Shown: one piece after another, positions 6,783-15,098 of the stretch | Layout: each line of letters opens with the position of its first letter | Numbering within the stretch: position 1 is the stretch's first letter | Assembly (NCBI GenBank): GCA_006226755.1 | Contig: SBGE01000223.1 | Span: 1 to 54,281 of the forward strand | Source of the DNA: Deltaproteobacteria bacterium | GTDB taxonomy: Bacteria; Bdellovibrionota; Bacteriovoracia; Bacteriovoracales; Bacteriovoracaceae | DNA: 54,281 nucleotides | Direction of reading: 5' to 3' | Notes under the pieces: model-generated | Told to the model about the DNA's origin: nothing | Databases searched by the model: none | The model's input: only the letters and a program-made list of their open reading frames with translations | Made by a program: the position numbers and the translations under genes

Positions 6783-7976
6783 TCAGTTCACTTCGTAATG
6801 CATCAGTCGACAATCAATTGGTCCGTTAAAAAGAGGGTATTTTCTGGTCGATTTCAAAAAGATCTTTTTTCTGTATTCATCATCTGAAGTCAGTACGAAA
6901 GCATCTGAACGTTTAAAGTTATTCTTGAGAGCTTCCCCAATCTGGTAATAGAGCTCTTCTCCGCCTTCAAGTCTTTCTCCATAAGGAGGGTTGGTTATAA
7001 GAACCAATCCTTCGGTGTCGACATCGGGTTTGAATGATTTAAAATCGGTCTCAATGAGTTTGATGTGTCCTTCAAGACCTGCGGCCCTAATATTTTCAAT
7101 GGCAAATGAGATATCTCTATCACCACCAATCAAGTTTTGTGATTTGGATTCTTTAACCTTGTCTGCCATGACCGTAACTTTTTCAAAATAGTCAGAAACC
7201 CACTTCTGAAGGTTTTTATCATCTTGAAACCATTTGTGATTAAGAAAGGCAAAGTCAGTTGTTCTACCACGTCTGGCCTTTTTAATTTTAATATAAGTCG
7301 GAGGGAGACTCATTTGAATCATCGCTGCTTCAATAAGAATTGTCCCTGAACCACAAAACATATCAGACAAAGCAGCTTTTTTAGGATCCCATTTCGAGAT
7401 GTGTATCAAGATTGCCGCTAGATTTTCTCTTAGAGGAGCTTTGTGTTTTCCTCGTCTGTAACCACGATCACTCAGAGGAACATTGGTCATATCCAGATAA
7501 AATTTAGCATTGAATCCTGGCTCTCTTCCTCTACCTTCAACTCGGACGAGAAGAGAAATATCTGGATTGGAGGTGTCGACATTCGGTCTTCTTCCTGTTT
7601 GTGAACGAAACTGGTCAACGATGGCATCTTTCACCATCATAGAAAAGTGCATACTATTTTTGAAGAAGTTGTGAGCATCTGTATCGAACAATGTTTGAAT
7701 TTTGAAAGTCTGATTATTATCAAAAACCTTGTGCCACCATTTTGCATTAACTTTTCCATAAACATCTTTTTCGTTCATGATGGGGTAGACGTCGAGTAGG
7801 AGATACATTCTTGAGGCTAGACGAGTTTCAAAAAGAATTTTTAAAGCCGCTTCATTTTCCGCCTTGAATTGTACTCCACCGTTCTTTTTTTCAATATTTT
7901 TAGCACCAAGAGTTTTCAGCTCTTCTTCTAACCATTCTTCAGAACGTTTCGGGCAAGAGGCAAAATAGGTTTTCAT
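6783..7976 (-). CDS. THUMP-domain class I RNA methyltransferase, RlmL/YpsC-like
   Basis: This is a predicted 23S rRNA guanine-N2 methyltransferase. The 397-residue length matches single-domain RlmL (YpsC-type) proteins, not the fused RlmKL. The N-terminal part (FASCPKRSEEWLEEEL) and about 150 residues form the ferredoxin-like/THUMP module. The Rossmann methyltransferase follows, with DMFCGSGTILIEAA as the AdoMet-binding motif I and NPPYGERL at 329-336 as the catalytic motif IV of N2-guanine enzymes. Its ATG overlaps the upstream kinase stop as ATGA, so translation is coupled. Target position (for example G2445) is inferred from family. Confidence 0.92.
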   Translation of the reverse strand: MKTYFASCPKRSEEWLEEELKTLGAKNIEKKNGGVQFKAENEAALKILFETRLASRMYLLLDVYPIMNEKDVYGKVNAKWWHKVFDNNQTFKIQTLFDTDAHNFFKNSMHFSMMVKDAIVDQFRSQTGRRPNVDTSNPDISLLVRVEGRGREPGFNAKFYLDMTNVPLSDRGYRRGKHKAPLRENLAAILIHISKWDPKKAALSDMFCGSGTILIEAAMIQMSLPPTYIKIKKARRGRTTDFAFLNHKWFQDDKNLQKWVSDYFEKVTVMADKVKESKSQNLIGGDRDISFAIENIRAAGLEGHIKLIETDFKSFKPDVDTEGLVLITNPPYGERLEGGEELYYQIGEALKNNFKRSDAFVLTSDDEYRKKIFLKSTRKYPLFNGPIDCRLMHYEVN

Positions 7977-8926
7977 GGACGACTTTCTCCTCCGGATTCC
8001 TTCCGGTAATTATTGGCCCTTTGTATCAGCTCCTTGTAGCTGTCGGCCATCAAAGTGTTCAGATTTCCTTCAGTGAATCGTTTGATTCTCCAGAGGGAAA
8101 TGGAAAAGAGCCCAAGGACGATGGCTTGATCTAGAAGTTTCCTTTCAATCGCCGGTAGTGGGCGAATGGTTTCATAACCCGAAAGAAGACTATCGATAAG
8201 TGGGGTGATGATATGCCCTTTTTCAAGGCAAGTTCCAGAGATGCAAACACCTAGATCAAAGAGAAGTTCTCCGATTCCGGCTTGCTCAAAATCGAGAATG
8301 ACTTTGAGAACATCGTTGTGAAACAAAGTATTGTCATAATAAAGATCGCCATGAATAAGACCTTTTTGAAGGTCAGCTTCTTGCCATTCTTTGAGGTCAT
8401 CATCGAAATTCTTTTTGAATTCGACTCGAAAATCCTCTGGGCATCCGGCTTCTTTCACGTAGGCGAGAAGCTTATTGACTCCATAACCCACAGTCTCATA
8501 ATTTCGAATTTCCTCTTGCTCTTTAGTAGACCATTCAAGCGAGTGAAGTCGCGCCAGTCCTTCACCAATCATTCGACAGGTCATATCAGCAGGACCTGGA
8601 GGAATACCGTCAATAAACGGGAAGATCACTCCAAAATAACCCTCGCAGTGGTAAACCAATTCATTTGTGGTTGTTTCGAGAGGCGTTAAAGAAAAATTAA
8701 AGCCTTTCACGGACAAACGTTTGAGGATATCCATCTCTTCTTCAAGTTCTGTACTGTTCTTGTCATTACTGATTTTAAGAAGATAGGTCCCGAGACTGGT
8801 TTCAACTCGATAATTTGAATTGGAAATTCCAAGTGACAAGGCCCTTAATTCTCCGACGTCACCAAGCTGATAAAGCTCGATAATGCGCTGAGCAAGTTGT
8901 TTGTCGATTTTGGTGTAACTTCCCAA
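7973..8926 (-). CDS. Aminoglycoside phosphotransferase/homoserine kinase type II-like (ThrB2/APH fold)
   Basis: This 317-residue APH-fold kinase carries the Brenner motif IHGDLYYDN (191-199), with Asp194 as catalytic base and Asn199 binding metal, and the second metal motif LDFEQAG (Asp212). The N-terminal lobe has GISNSNYRVET, as in ThrB type II, and LLKISND as the ATP-lysine strand. The whole layout resembles homoserine kinase type II (ThrB2), and that is my best guess; choline or other small-molecule kinases of the APH fold are alternatives. No other threonine gene is nearby. It is the first gene of a two-gene unit with the RNA methyltransferase and is transcribed away from ahcY. Confidence 0.8.
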   Translation of the reverse strand: MGSYTKIDKQLAQRIIELYQLGDVGELRALSLGISNSNYRVETSLGTYLLKISNDKNSTELEEEMDILKRLSVKGFNFSLTPLETTTNELVYHCEGYFGVIFPFIDGIPPGPADMTCRMIGEGLARLHSLEWSTKEQEEIRNYETVGYGVNKLLAYVKEAGCPEDFRVEFKKNFDDDLKEWQEADLQKGLIHGDLYYDNTLFHNDVLKVILDFEQAGIGELLFDLGVCISGTCLEKGHIITPLIDSLLSGYETIRPLPAIERKLLDQAIVLGLFSISLWRIKRFTEGNLNTLMADSYKELIQRANNYRKESGGESRP

Positions 8927-8970
8927 TTTAAAAACCTTTTAAGTGTTGCGACATAGGTACCTTCAAAGGC

Positions 8971-9025
8971 CTCGAGAGGCAAGGGAAATTGCAGCTAGAA
9001 TGCCGTCTCGAGCTTGTAGATCGGC
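8971..9025 (+). promoter_or_regulatory. Structured leader before ahcY with two mutually exclusive pairings
   Basis: CTCGAGA (8971-8977) can pair with TCTCGAG (9006-9012). The second segment alternatively takes part in a hairpin GCCGTCT (9002-9008) / AGATCGGC (9018-9025, one bulged T) followed by GTTTTTATTT, which looks like an attenuator terminator. This geometry suits a riboswitch or attenuator. I could not match it to the SAH, SAM-I, SAM-II or SAM-IV consensus. A competing reading is that 9014-9043 is simply a promoter. Confidence 0.35.
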
Positions 9026-9043
9026 GTTTTTATTTGTTATAGT
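9014..9043 (+). promoter_or_regulatory. Candidate sigma-70 promoter for ahcY
   Basis: TTGTAG (9014-9019), 18 bases, then TATAGT (9038-9043). It lies about 80 bp before the preferred ATG at 9126 and overlaps the leader hairpin, so either this promoter or the hairpin model may be right. Confidence 0.4.
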
Positions 9044-9125
9044 GGCGGGACAAATAATTAGTATATTAAGGATAGTTAAAATGGAAACAACGACAGAAAC
9101 CGGGACAACAACGGTTGGAGGAAAC

Positions 9126-10421
9126 ATGAGTTTTACAGATTACAAAGTAGCCGATATTTCATTGGCCGAGTGGGGAAGAAAAGAAATCACAATCGCTGAA
9201 AGTGAGATGCCAGGGCTAATGTCTCTTAGAGAAGAGTTTGGTCCAAGCCAGCCGCTTAAGGGTGCCAAGATCGCCGGTTGTCTTCACATGACTATCCAGA
9301 CTGCAGTTCTTATTGAAACGCTTACAGCTCTTGGAGCTGAGGTAAGATGGTCTTCATGTAATATTTATTCAACTCAAGATCATGCTGCTGCTGCAATTGC
9401 AGCTGCTGGAATTCCAGTTTTTGCCTGGAAGGGAATGAACGAAGAAGAGTTCGATTGGTGTATTGAGAAGACTCTTAATTGGGCTGATGGTTCACCACTT
9501 AATATGATTCTTGATGATGGTGGAGACCTTACAAATATGGTTCTCGACAGATTTCCACAATATGTTGAAGGAATCAGAGGGCTTTCTGAAGAGACAACAA
9601 CAGGTGTTCATAGACTTTATGAAAGAGTTCAAAAAGGAACTCTTCCAATTCCAGCTATCAACATCAATGACTCTGTAACCAAGTCAAAATTCGATAACCT
9701 TTACGGATGTAGAGAGTCTTTGATCGACGGTATCAAGAGAGCAACCGATGTAATGGTTGCTGGTAAAGTTTGTGTTGTTGCTGGTTACGGTGACGTTGGT
9801 AAAGGTTCAGCTCAATCTCTAAGAGGTCAAGGTGGACGTGTTATCATTACTGAAATCGATCCTATCTGTGCTCTACAAGCAGCTATGGAAGGTTACGAAG
9901 TAATGAAAATGGACAAAGCTGCAAAGCTTGGTGATATCTTTGTTACAACAACTGGTTGTTACGATGTGATCAACGCAAGTCACCTCGACAGTATGAAAGA
10001 CGGAGCGATCGTTTGTAACATCGGTCACTTTGATTCAGAAATTCATATCAAGCACCTTCACCAAAACTACACAGAAGAAAACATCAAGCCACAGGTTGAT
10101 CAGTACACTTCAAAAGATGGAAGAAGAATCATCCTTCTTGCTCAAGGACGTCTTGTGAACCTTGGATGCGCCACTGGTCACCCTTCTTTCGTTATGAGTA
10201 ACTCTTTCACCAACCAGGTGATTGCTCAACTCGAGCTTTGGGAAAACAGTGCTAAATATGAAAACAAAGTTTACATGCTTCCAAAGCATCTTGATGAAAA
10301 AGTTGCCAGACTACACTTGGCAAAAGTTGGAGTTGAAATCGATACTCTGACTTCTGGTCAAGCTGAGTACCTTGGTCTTAAGCCAGAAGGTCCTTACAAG
10401 CCAGAACATTACAGATACTAA
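9126..10421 (+). CDS. ahcY: Adenosylhomocysteinase (S-adenosylhomocysteine hydrolase)
   Basis: This enzyme hydrolyses S-adenosylhomocysteine to adenosine and homocysteine, removing the product inhibitor of AdoMet methyltransferases. It is a cytosolic NAD-dependent tetramer. The 431-residue product begins [18 protein letters not shown], the family's normal N-terminus. It contains [29 protein letters not shown], the NAD motif [22 protein letters not shown], and the C-terminal PEHYRY with its conserved Lys and Tyr. I chose ATG 9126 because GGAGG lies 7 bp upstream and homologues start there; an in-frame ATG at 9081 would add 15 Thr/Gly-rich residues. A terminator follows. Homocysteine made here could feed the cystathionine beta-synthase encoded at 36360-37745. 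Confidence 0.97.
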   Translation: MSFTDYKVADISLAEWGRKEITIAESEMPGLMSLREEFGPSQPLKGAKIAGCLHMTIQTAVLIETLTALGAEVRWSSCNIYSTQDHAAAAIAAAGIPVFAWKGMNEEEFDWCIEKTLNWADGSPLNMILDDGGDLTNMVLDRFPQYVEGIRGLSEETTTGVHRLYERVQKGTLPIPAININDSVTKSKFDNLYGCRESLIDGIKRATDVMVAGKVCVVAGYGDVGKGSAQSLRGQGGRVIITEIDPICALQAAMEGYEVMKMDKAAKLGDIFVTTTGCYDVINASHLDSMKDGAIVCNIGHFDSEIHIKHLHQNYTEENIKPQVDQYTSKDGRRIILLAQGRLVNLGCATGHPSFVMSNSFTNQVIAQLELWENSAKYENKVYMLPKHLDEKVARLHLAKVGVEIDTLTSGQAEYLGLKPEGPYKPEHYRY

Positions 10422-10429
10422 TTCTGAAC

Positions 10430-10457
10430 GCCCCGTACACCGTACGGGGCTTTTTTT
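10430..10457 (+). terminator. Rho-independent terminator after ahcY
   Basis: GCCCCGTAC and GTACGGGGC form a perfect 9-bp stem with a 3-nt loop, followed by seven T. It ends only 12 bp before the rpiB GTG, so rpiB expression needs either read-through or a promoter inside ahcY. Confidence 0.93.
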
Positions 10458-10469
10458 CTTGGAGTCATT

Positions 10470-10907
10470 GTGAAAGTAGCTCTTGGATGTGATCACGCCG
10501 CTTTTGAAGGCAAAGAAGAACTCAAAAAATATCTCGAAACAAAATTTGAAGTACTCGATGAAGGAACATACTCTGATGAGAGATGTGACTATCCTGACTT
10601 TGCTTCCAAAGTCGCTAAAAGGGTTGTCGAAGAAAAAATACCTGGAATTTTGCTTTGCGGTTCAGGAATTGGAGTTTCTATTGTTGCCAATAGGTATAGA
10701 GGGGTTAGGGCCGCTCTGGTTAGAACACCTGAAGAGGCCAGACTTTCAAGACAGCATAATGATGCCAATGTCCTTTGCCTTGGAGCCAGGATCAATTCAG
10801 ATGCAGAGATCAGAGAAATGGTCGATGCATGGTTTGAAGCCGAGTTTGAAGGTGGAAGACACACAGATAGACTTGCTAAATTTGCCAACCTTGGAGAAGT
10901 GTTTTGA
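10470..10907 (+). CDS. rpiB: Ribose 5-phosphate isomerase B
   Basis: RpiB interconverts ribose 5-phosphate and ribulose 5-phosphate in the pentose phosphate pathway. The 145-residue length is typical. CDHAAFEGKEEL at the N-terminus binds the substrate (Asp8, His9). LLCGSGIGVSI holds the catalytic Cys63 in the anion-binding loop, and RQHNDANVLCLGAR carries the His and Asn of the active site. The start is GTG with GGAG upstream. The family also includes LacAB and allose-phosphate enzymes, but the residues seen favour RpiB. The gene's last base pairs overlap the likely start of the following membrane-protein gene. Confidence 0.95.
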   Translation: MKVALGCDHAAFEGKEELKKYLETKFEVLDEGTYSDERCDYPDFASKVAKRVVEEKIPGILLCGSGIGVSIVANRYRGVRAALVRTPEEARLSRQHNDANVLCLGARINSDAEIREMVDAWFEAEFEGGRHTDRLAKFANLGEVF

Positions 10908-11605
10908 AAGAGATGCTTGCTAGCTTGACCAATATTAAAAAAAATGAACTGGTGATGTTCATTCTGGTTTTTCTTGTAGCAATTGTTGGAATGGTTCTTA
11001 GTTATACCAACAAGCAATTTTATGAACACGTTTATGTGACTGAGGATGGTTGGATTGAATACCTAACTTTCCTTGCTCTTCTGTTAGGATCTATTCTTTG
11101 CTGGCATAGGGCCAATATCCTTAAACCTTTCAGGGGAAAATTCTTTGCCTTCTGTTTAACTATGATGGGATTTCTTTTTCTTTTTGGAGCTTTGGAAGAA
11201 ATTAGCTACGCCCAGAGATTGATTGGATTTGAAACTCCTGAGTGGTTTAAAATCCACAATACACAAGGTGAATTTAATTTTCATAATCTCAAGTTTGGCG
11301 ACTTTAAAGTTAACCGTTATATCTTTGGAACTTTCCTTGGGATTCTCGTCGTTTTGTATTTTTTGGTGATGCCTTTTCTTTATGTGAAATTAGAAAAAGT
11401 AAAAAATCTGGTAGATAAATTCGCCATTCCGGTACCGAAACTTTTTCATATCGCTGCCTATATTCTTTTGGCAATCATCGTTAAGTTCATCGATTCTTCA
11501 AGGAAAGGTGAAATTCTTGAGTTTGGTGGCTGTTGGATTTTTCTATTGATGTGCTTTGGTCCACTCAATAGACAACTTTTTAGTCGAAAATCATTTGAGA
11601 GATAA
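10904..11605 (+). CDS. Polytopic inner-membrane protein with EEISYAQR motif, unknown function
   Basis: The 233-residue product has about six hydrophobic segments: residues about 18-36, 50-66, 77-95, 143-163, 184-200 and 208-222. Between helices three and four lies a polar block that looks functional: EEISYAQRLIG, then NTQGEFNFHNL. Acidic, Gln, Asn and His residues of that kind near a membrane surface suggest a catalytic or binding site. I have no family name for it. TTG 10904 is favoured because GGAG lies 7 bases upstream and it overlaps the rpiB stop; ATG 10913 is the alternative. It forms a probable two-gene unit with rpiB and ends 2 bp from a convergent glycosyltransferase gene. Confidence 0.7.
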   Translation: MKEMLASLTNIKKNELVMFILVFLVAIVGMVLSYTNKQFYEHVYVTEDGWIEYLTFLALLLGSILCWHRANILKPFRGKFFAFCLTMMGFLFLFGALEEISYAQRLIGFETPEWFKIHNTQGEFNFHNLKFGDFKVNRYIFGTFLGILVVLYFLVMPFLYVKLEKVKNLVDKFAIPVPKLFHIAAYILLAIIVKFIDSSRKGEILEFGGCWIFLLMCFGPLNRQLFSRKSFER

Positions 11606-11607
11606 AT

Positions 11608-12342
11608 TTATTTAAGAAGCGTTCCAAGGGTTTTCATGACCCTGAGCCTGAGAACGGCGAAGAGAGCTTCAAAAATGATTCCTCCTGCCATCTTGGATTG
11701 TCCGTCTCTTCTTTCATAGAAGACGATAGGGACTTCTTTTACTTTCATCCCTAGAGACCAGATTTTGTAATTGAGTTCTAGTTGGAAGATGTATCCTGTC
11801 GAAACAATATTATCCAGATTTAGTGAGCTCAAGGCCTTTCTGGTAAAACACTTGAATCCACCAGTCGTATCATGGACCGGAATTCCTGTTACAAAACGTG
11901 TGTAGATACTGGCAAGATAGGAGAGGAGTAGTCTTCTAAAAGGCCAATTGATGATTCTGATTCCATCAATATATCTCGATCCGATAACCAGGTCATTTGA
12001 TTGAGCAGCTTCTAGAAGATCGGGAACTTGATTTGGGTCGTGAGAAAAGTCACAATCCATTTCAAAAACAAATTCATAGCTTCTTTCGAGGGCCCATTTA
12101 AAGCCTGTGACATAGGCCGTCCCTAGTCCAAGCTTTCCAGTTCTTTGAATCATGTGAAGATTATCAGGATATTCTTTTTGAAGCTTTTTTACGACGTCAG
12201 CGGTGCCATCTGGAGATCCATCTTCAATGATTAAAAGAGAGATACCTTGGTGCATGGACAACATGGTTGTGATCATACGCTCGATATTATCGATTTCATT
12301 GTAGGTTGGGATAATGACCAATGTTTTGTCGAAGGGCAGCAT
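11608..12342 (-). CDS. Polyprenol-phosphate mannosyltransferase-like GT2 enzyme (DPM1 family)
   Basis: This cytosolic-face glycosyltransferase is predicted to move a hexose from a nucleotide sugar to polyprenyl phosphate. The 244-residue size fits soluble DPM1-type enzymes without the C-terminal membrane helices. Motifs: VIIPTYNEIDNIE at the N-terminus, LLIIEDGSPDGTAD (the first Asp cluster), LGLGTAYVTGFKWAL, and EMDCDFSHDPNQVPDL, where DCD replaces the usual DAD as the metal-binding triad. DTTGGFKCF and YIFQLELNY follow the family pattern. GGAG precedes the ATG at a good distance. It could supply sugar donors to a membrane glycosyltransferase such as the Agl23-like protein at 15788, but that link is only inferred. 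Confidence 0.88.
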   Translation of the reverse strand: MLPFDKTLVIIPTYNEIDNIERMITTMLSMHQGISLLIIEDGSPDGTADVVKKLQKEYPDNLHMIQRTGKLGLGTAYVTGFKWALERSYEFVFEMDCDFSHDPNQVPDLLEAAQSNDLVIGSRYIDGIRIINWPFRRLLLSYLASIYTRFVTGIPVHDTTGGFKCFTRKALSSLNLDNIVSTGYIFQLELNYKIWSLGMKVKEVPIVFYERRDGQSKMAGGIIFEALFAVLRLRVMKTLGTLLK

Positions 12343-12360
12343 AATTCTCCAAATGTATGG

Positions 12361-12753
12361 CTAATTTTTACATGTGCTACAACGCTTTCGCAATGTTTCT
12401 CTGGTCAATTTAGCTATAGTGTTAAAGTACTCAACGGCCTTTTGGCCCATACCACTTTCTAGGAGCCAGGCAAATTTCTCGACCCCCGGAAACTTCGAAA
12501 TTAAATATTCAATGACCTCTTCTCCTACGAGAATATTTCCATTTTCATCAACAAGATGAACTTCCTTTTCGCATTGTTGTTTCGTGAGTTCTGGGAAGTT
12601 TGAAAATGCTTCAGCTTCGTGAATACTGATTTTATTGATCTGGCTTGTTCCAGGTATACGATCCAGGGCCTGCTTGAATCTAAGACATAGTCCACATTCA
12701 GAATCGTAAAAAAGAGTAGCTTGTTTTTCTGAGTCTTCCATGACCACCTTCAT
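12361..12753 (-). CDS. DCC-family (DUF393) thiol-disulfide oxidoreductase-like protein
   Basis: The 130-residue protein has the DUF393/DCC signature near its start: LFYDSECGLCLRFKQAL, with the D-x-x-C-x-x-C redox motif, and the family's WLLESGMGQKAVEYFN region further on. Such proteins have a thioredoxin-like fold; the substrate is unknown. The C-terminus ends in a second Cys pair, RCSTC, which might bind metal or be redox active. The start may be ATG 12753 or ATG 12741; the second has AAGGTGG at a better distance. It sits between the glycosyltransferase and the large secreted protein gene on the same strand, with 18-bp and 4-bp gaps, so the three may be co-transcribed. Confidence 0.8.
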   Translation of the reverse strand: MKVVMEDSEKQATLFYDSECGLCLRFKQALDRIPGTSQINKISIHEAEAFSNFPELTKQQCEKEVHLVDENGNILVGEEVIEYLISKFPGVEKFAWLLESGMGQKAVEYFNTIAKLTRETLRKRCSTCKN

Positions 12754-12757
12754 TTTC

Positions 12758-14371
12758 TTAATCTAGTTCGAGTCGTCCCCATCCTGAGATCATGTATCTT
12801 CTAGATACAATATCAAAAACACTTCTGCTGGTATCTTTAGAGATCTGTGCTGATCCACTTCGAGAAGCCTTGTCTCTGAAGTCGAGAACCTTTCCGCCTC
12901 TTGCTCCACGTTTTCCTTTCTTTAGGAATTTGTTGAAATCTACGCCGGAAGAAGATCCTTTTCTTCTTGGTCCATTAAGACCATCACCGCTTCCACTAAA
13001 AGAGAGAACTCTGTTTCTTGAGCCACCTCTATAAGCACGATTTCCTTTATAACCAGAATAATTTACGGTTCCAAGACGACTTCTGACGCCTTGAAGAGCT
13101 GATGGTGAAATCTTGGTTGCTGCTACTGTTCCTGCAACAGAAGCAGGGAGTCCCATTTTTGTAAGGGCCAGAGCTTCTTCTTTTTGAGCTTTGGTCAACT
13201 CTTTATCAAAAGGTACTGGCTTAATATTTCTCATAGCTTGTTTCGCAAGGGCGGCCTGCCTAAAAGCACTGCCTGACATATTACCTTGAGCAAGTTCTCC
13301 TCTGGAGATCTTTCTTAGAGGACCTGTCACACCTTGATTGAAGCCTTCTCCAAAATTGAGACCGTTGATGTTATTGATAAATTCTTTGTCATAACAAGTG
13401 TCAGTTGAAACACAGTTACATTGCGGGTCTGGATTCAGTTTGTTATCCATACAAGCAACTTGTACTGAGTTGGCAGCAATCTGACGTTTTCTGATTTGTG
13501 GCATACAAACAGTTACATCATTCATGGTTTCTGGCTGACCACAGTAACAGTTCTTTTCTGTAACTGGGTTACAATCTCCAGCTCCATCAAGTTTCGAAGC
13601 GATATCTCTAACTTTTTTTGCAGCATCTTTATGCTTTTTGACTTCCGACATATAAAAACCAGTCATAACACCGGCCATCCCGAGCTTCACCCATCCCATT
13701 GTTCCGACTGATGATGAAGTCGCGGCCATATAGCCGTAACATACTGTTGTGGCTCCCCAGCCAACAACTTGGTACTCTGAGTTTTTTGCTCTTGATTCAT
13801 GAGATCTAGCAGCTCTATCCAAACTTTCTTTTTGTGCGGTTTCTTTTTTTACTGGAATAGAACTCATTTCAGTTTGAGTTGCTTGCTGTTGAAATTGAGC
13901 AACCATTTCAGTCCCAACTGCAATATAACGACAGTAGTCCTGACGATTTTCTTCTTTAGGTTTCGCAGCATCTCCGTTATTTCCTGCTGTACCAGCTTCT
14001 CCTCCTGCAGGAGGTGTCTGTGGTTGCGCTGGAGTACTTCCTGTTGTTTTAACTTCAGCTTTAAATGAACCATCACCAGGCAACATCCCGACGATCATAC
14101 CAAAGGCCTTGGCAATCATTTTCACACTTTGATTCCCAACATCCATTCCAGCACAGGCCTTCTTATTATCTCCTGCACACTCTTCTTGTTTTTGACGTTC
14201 AAGATAGCCTTCATGAATGTAGTTTTCAGAAACATATTTATCTTTGTCGCTAAGGTTTTCAGGGTTGTTTTCTTGACCACCACGTCTGACTCCGACAATT
14301 TGAGCAGAAAGAGAGGTCACGAAAAGAAGACCTAGAACAAGGTAAATAAATTTTGTTTTTGATGTTTTCAT
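12758..14371 (-). CDS. Large secreted Cys-rich protein with Gly/Arg/Ser-rich tail, unknown function
   Basis: The 537-residue protein has a clear Sec signal (MKTSKTKF, a hydrophobic stretch, cleavage after SLSA near residue 23). The mature N-terminus is charged, followed by a Pro/Gly/Ala linker around 110-130. Residues about 200-240 hold one or two weakly hydrophobic segments (GYMAATSSSVGTMGWVKLG and AGVMTGFYM) that may cross or touch a membrane. A Cys-dense block follows: DCNPVTEKNCYCGQ, VTVC, QCNCVSTDTCYDKE. The C-terminal third is basic and Gly/Ser-rich (GYKGNRAYRGGSRNR, KKGKRGARGGKV). I recognise no family. It is divergent from a DtxR/MntR-type regulator gene with a 202-bp shared region, so regulation by that protein is possible but not shown. 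Confidence 0.7.
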   Translation of the reverse strand: MKTSKTKFIYLVLGLLFVTSLSAQIVGVRRGGQENNPENLSDKDKYVSENYIHEGYLERQKQEECAGDNKKACAGMDVGNQSVKMIAKAFGMIVGMLPGDGSFKAEVKTTGSTPAQPQTPPAGGEAGTAGNNGDAAKPKEENRQDYCRYIAVGTEMVAQFQQQATQTEMSSIPVKKETAQKESLDRAARSHESRAKNSEYQVVGWGATTVCYGYMAATSSSVGTMGWVKLGMAGVMTGFYMSEVKKHKDAAKKVRDIASKLDGAGDCNPVTEKNCYCGQPETMNDVTVCMPQIRKRQIAANSVQVACMDNKLNPDPQCNCVSTDTCYDKEFINNINGLNFGEGFNQGVTGPLRKISRGELAQGNMSGSAFRQAALAKQAMRNIKPVPFDKELTKAQKEEALALTKMGLPASVAGTVAATKISPSALQGVRSRLGTVNYSGYKGNRAYRGGSRNRVLSFSGSGDGLNGPRRKGSSSGVDFNKFLKKGKRGARGGKVLDFRDKASRSGSAQISKDTSRSVFDIVSRRYMISGWGRLELD

Positions 14372-14472
14372 AATAATTACCCTTGGTTGTCCTTAATTTT
14401 ACCACTCTGAAGCAAGAACTCTGACAGTGAAAAAACAGCCTAGACAAGAGCTCCCTAAAATTGAGCATTTAG

Positions 14473-14501
14473 TTCAATTTAGCGTCATTTTTTGGTAGGA
14501 T
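14473..14501 (+). promoter_or_regulatory. Candidate sigma-70 promoter for the DtxR/MntR-type gene
   Basis: TTCAAT (14473-14478), 17 bases, TAGGAT (14496-14501). The leader would be about 65 nt. The hexamers are moderate matches. Confidence 0.4.
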
Positions 14502-14573
14502 GGGCAGGCAACTTAATGAGGCATTCCGGTCCTGAATACGGGCATTTGGGCGATTTACTCCTAAGGAGAGCAA

Positions 14574-15098
14574 ATGACAGCTACAGATACAGAACTTTCT
14601 CACTCAATGGTTCACTACCTACTGACTATTCATAAATTGAAAGAAGGCCGGGGTTACGCCAGAGTGACAGATATTGCCAAGGATCTGGATTTGACCAAAG
14701 GGAGTGTTTCTACTGCTATCAACAACCTGAAGAAAAAAGGGTTGGTGATGGAAGAAGAGGATTCTAAGTTTTTAGTTCTGACTGATCTTGGCCACGATGA
14801 AGTCCATCGTATTTTGAGCTCCAGAACTTTGCTTTTCTATTTCCTTCGAGACTTTGTTGGAGTTGATGAGGAAGTTGCGGAAAAGGACAGCTGTTTGATG
14901 GAGCACCTGATGAGCCCTGAAACCAGCCATAAGTTTTTTAATTTCATGAAGAAACTAGCTTGTACTTGTGAAGATTTGAGTAAAGTCGGAAAACTTCCCC
15001 CTGAGTTTAAATTTCAGACGGCCCTAGATTTGTGTGCATACAAAGATGCCGAGGCTTTTATGGAAGATCAAAAGGGTGACAAGTATCTTGAAGAATAA
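14574..15098 (+). CDS. DtxR/MntR-family metal-dependent transcriptional repressor
   Basis: The 174-residue protein has an N-terminal winged helix (residues about 10-65) with YLLTIHKLKEGRGYARVTDIA, then LDLTKGSVSTAINNLKKKGLV as the recognition helix and wing. This is the arrangement of IdeR, DtxR and MntR. The dimerisation and metal domain contains EKDSCLMEHLMSPET, equivalent to the family's E-x-C-x-x-E-H block, so Cys, Glu and His ligands are present. It lacks the SH3-like third domain of DtxR and is slightly longer than MntR; the C-terminal extension has extra Cys (ACTCEDL). The metal (iron or manganese) cannot be assigned. AAGGAGAG precedes the ATG. No obvious metal transporter lies beside it. 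Confidence 0.88.
   Translation: MTATDTELSHSMVHYLLTIHKLKEGRGYARVTDIAKDLDLTKGSVSTAINNLKKKGLVMEEEDSKFLVLTDLGHDEVHRILSSRTLLFYFLRDFVGVDEEVAEKDSCLMEHLMSPETSHKFFNFMKKLACTCEDLSKVGKLPPEFKFQTALDLCAYKDAEAFMEDQKGDKYLEE

Noticed and set aside
8943-8965. SAH riboswitch core (GTTGCGAC-like string near 8944)
   Set aside because: Only a short string resembles the consensus; the required flanking helices and the downstream CAGGCUCG-type segment are missing.
8943-9125. N-terminal extension of ahcY from an upstream start at 8943
   Set aside because: The added 61 residues are not part of the family, they cover the structured leader, and GGAGG supports ATG 9126.
10483-10923. A 146-codon plus-strand frame covering rpiB, and an equally long antisense frame at 10589-11029
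   Set aside because: RpiB is certain in the other frame, and neither alternative shows a motif or a ribosome site.
13799-14068. Open frame on the plus strand within the secreted Cys-rich protein gene
   Set aside because: Phe/Cys/Ser-rich shadow of the opposite strand; no motif.
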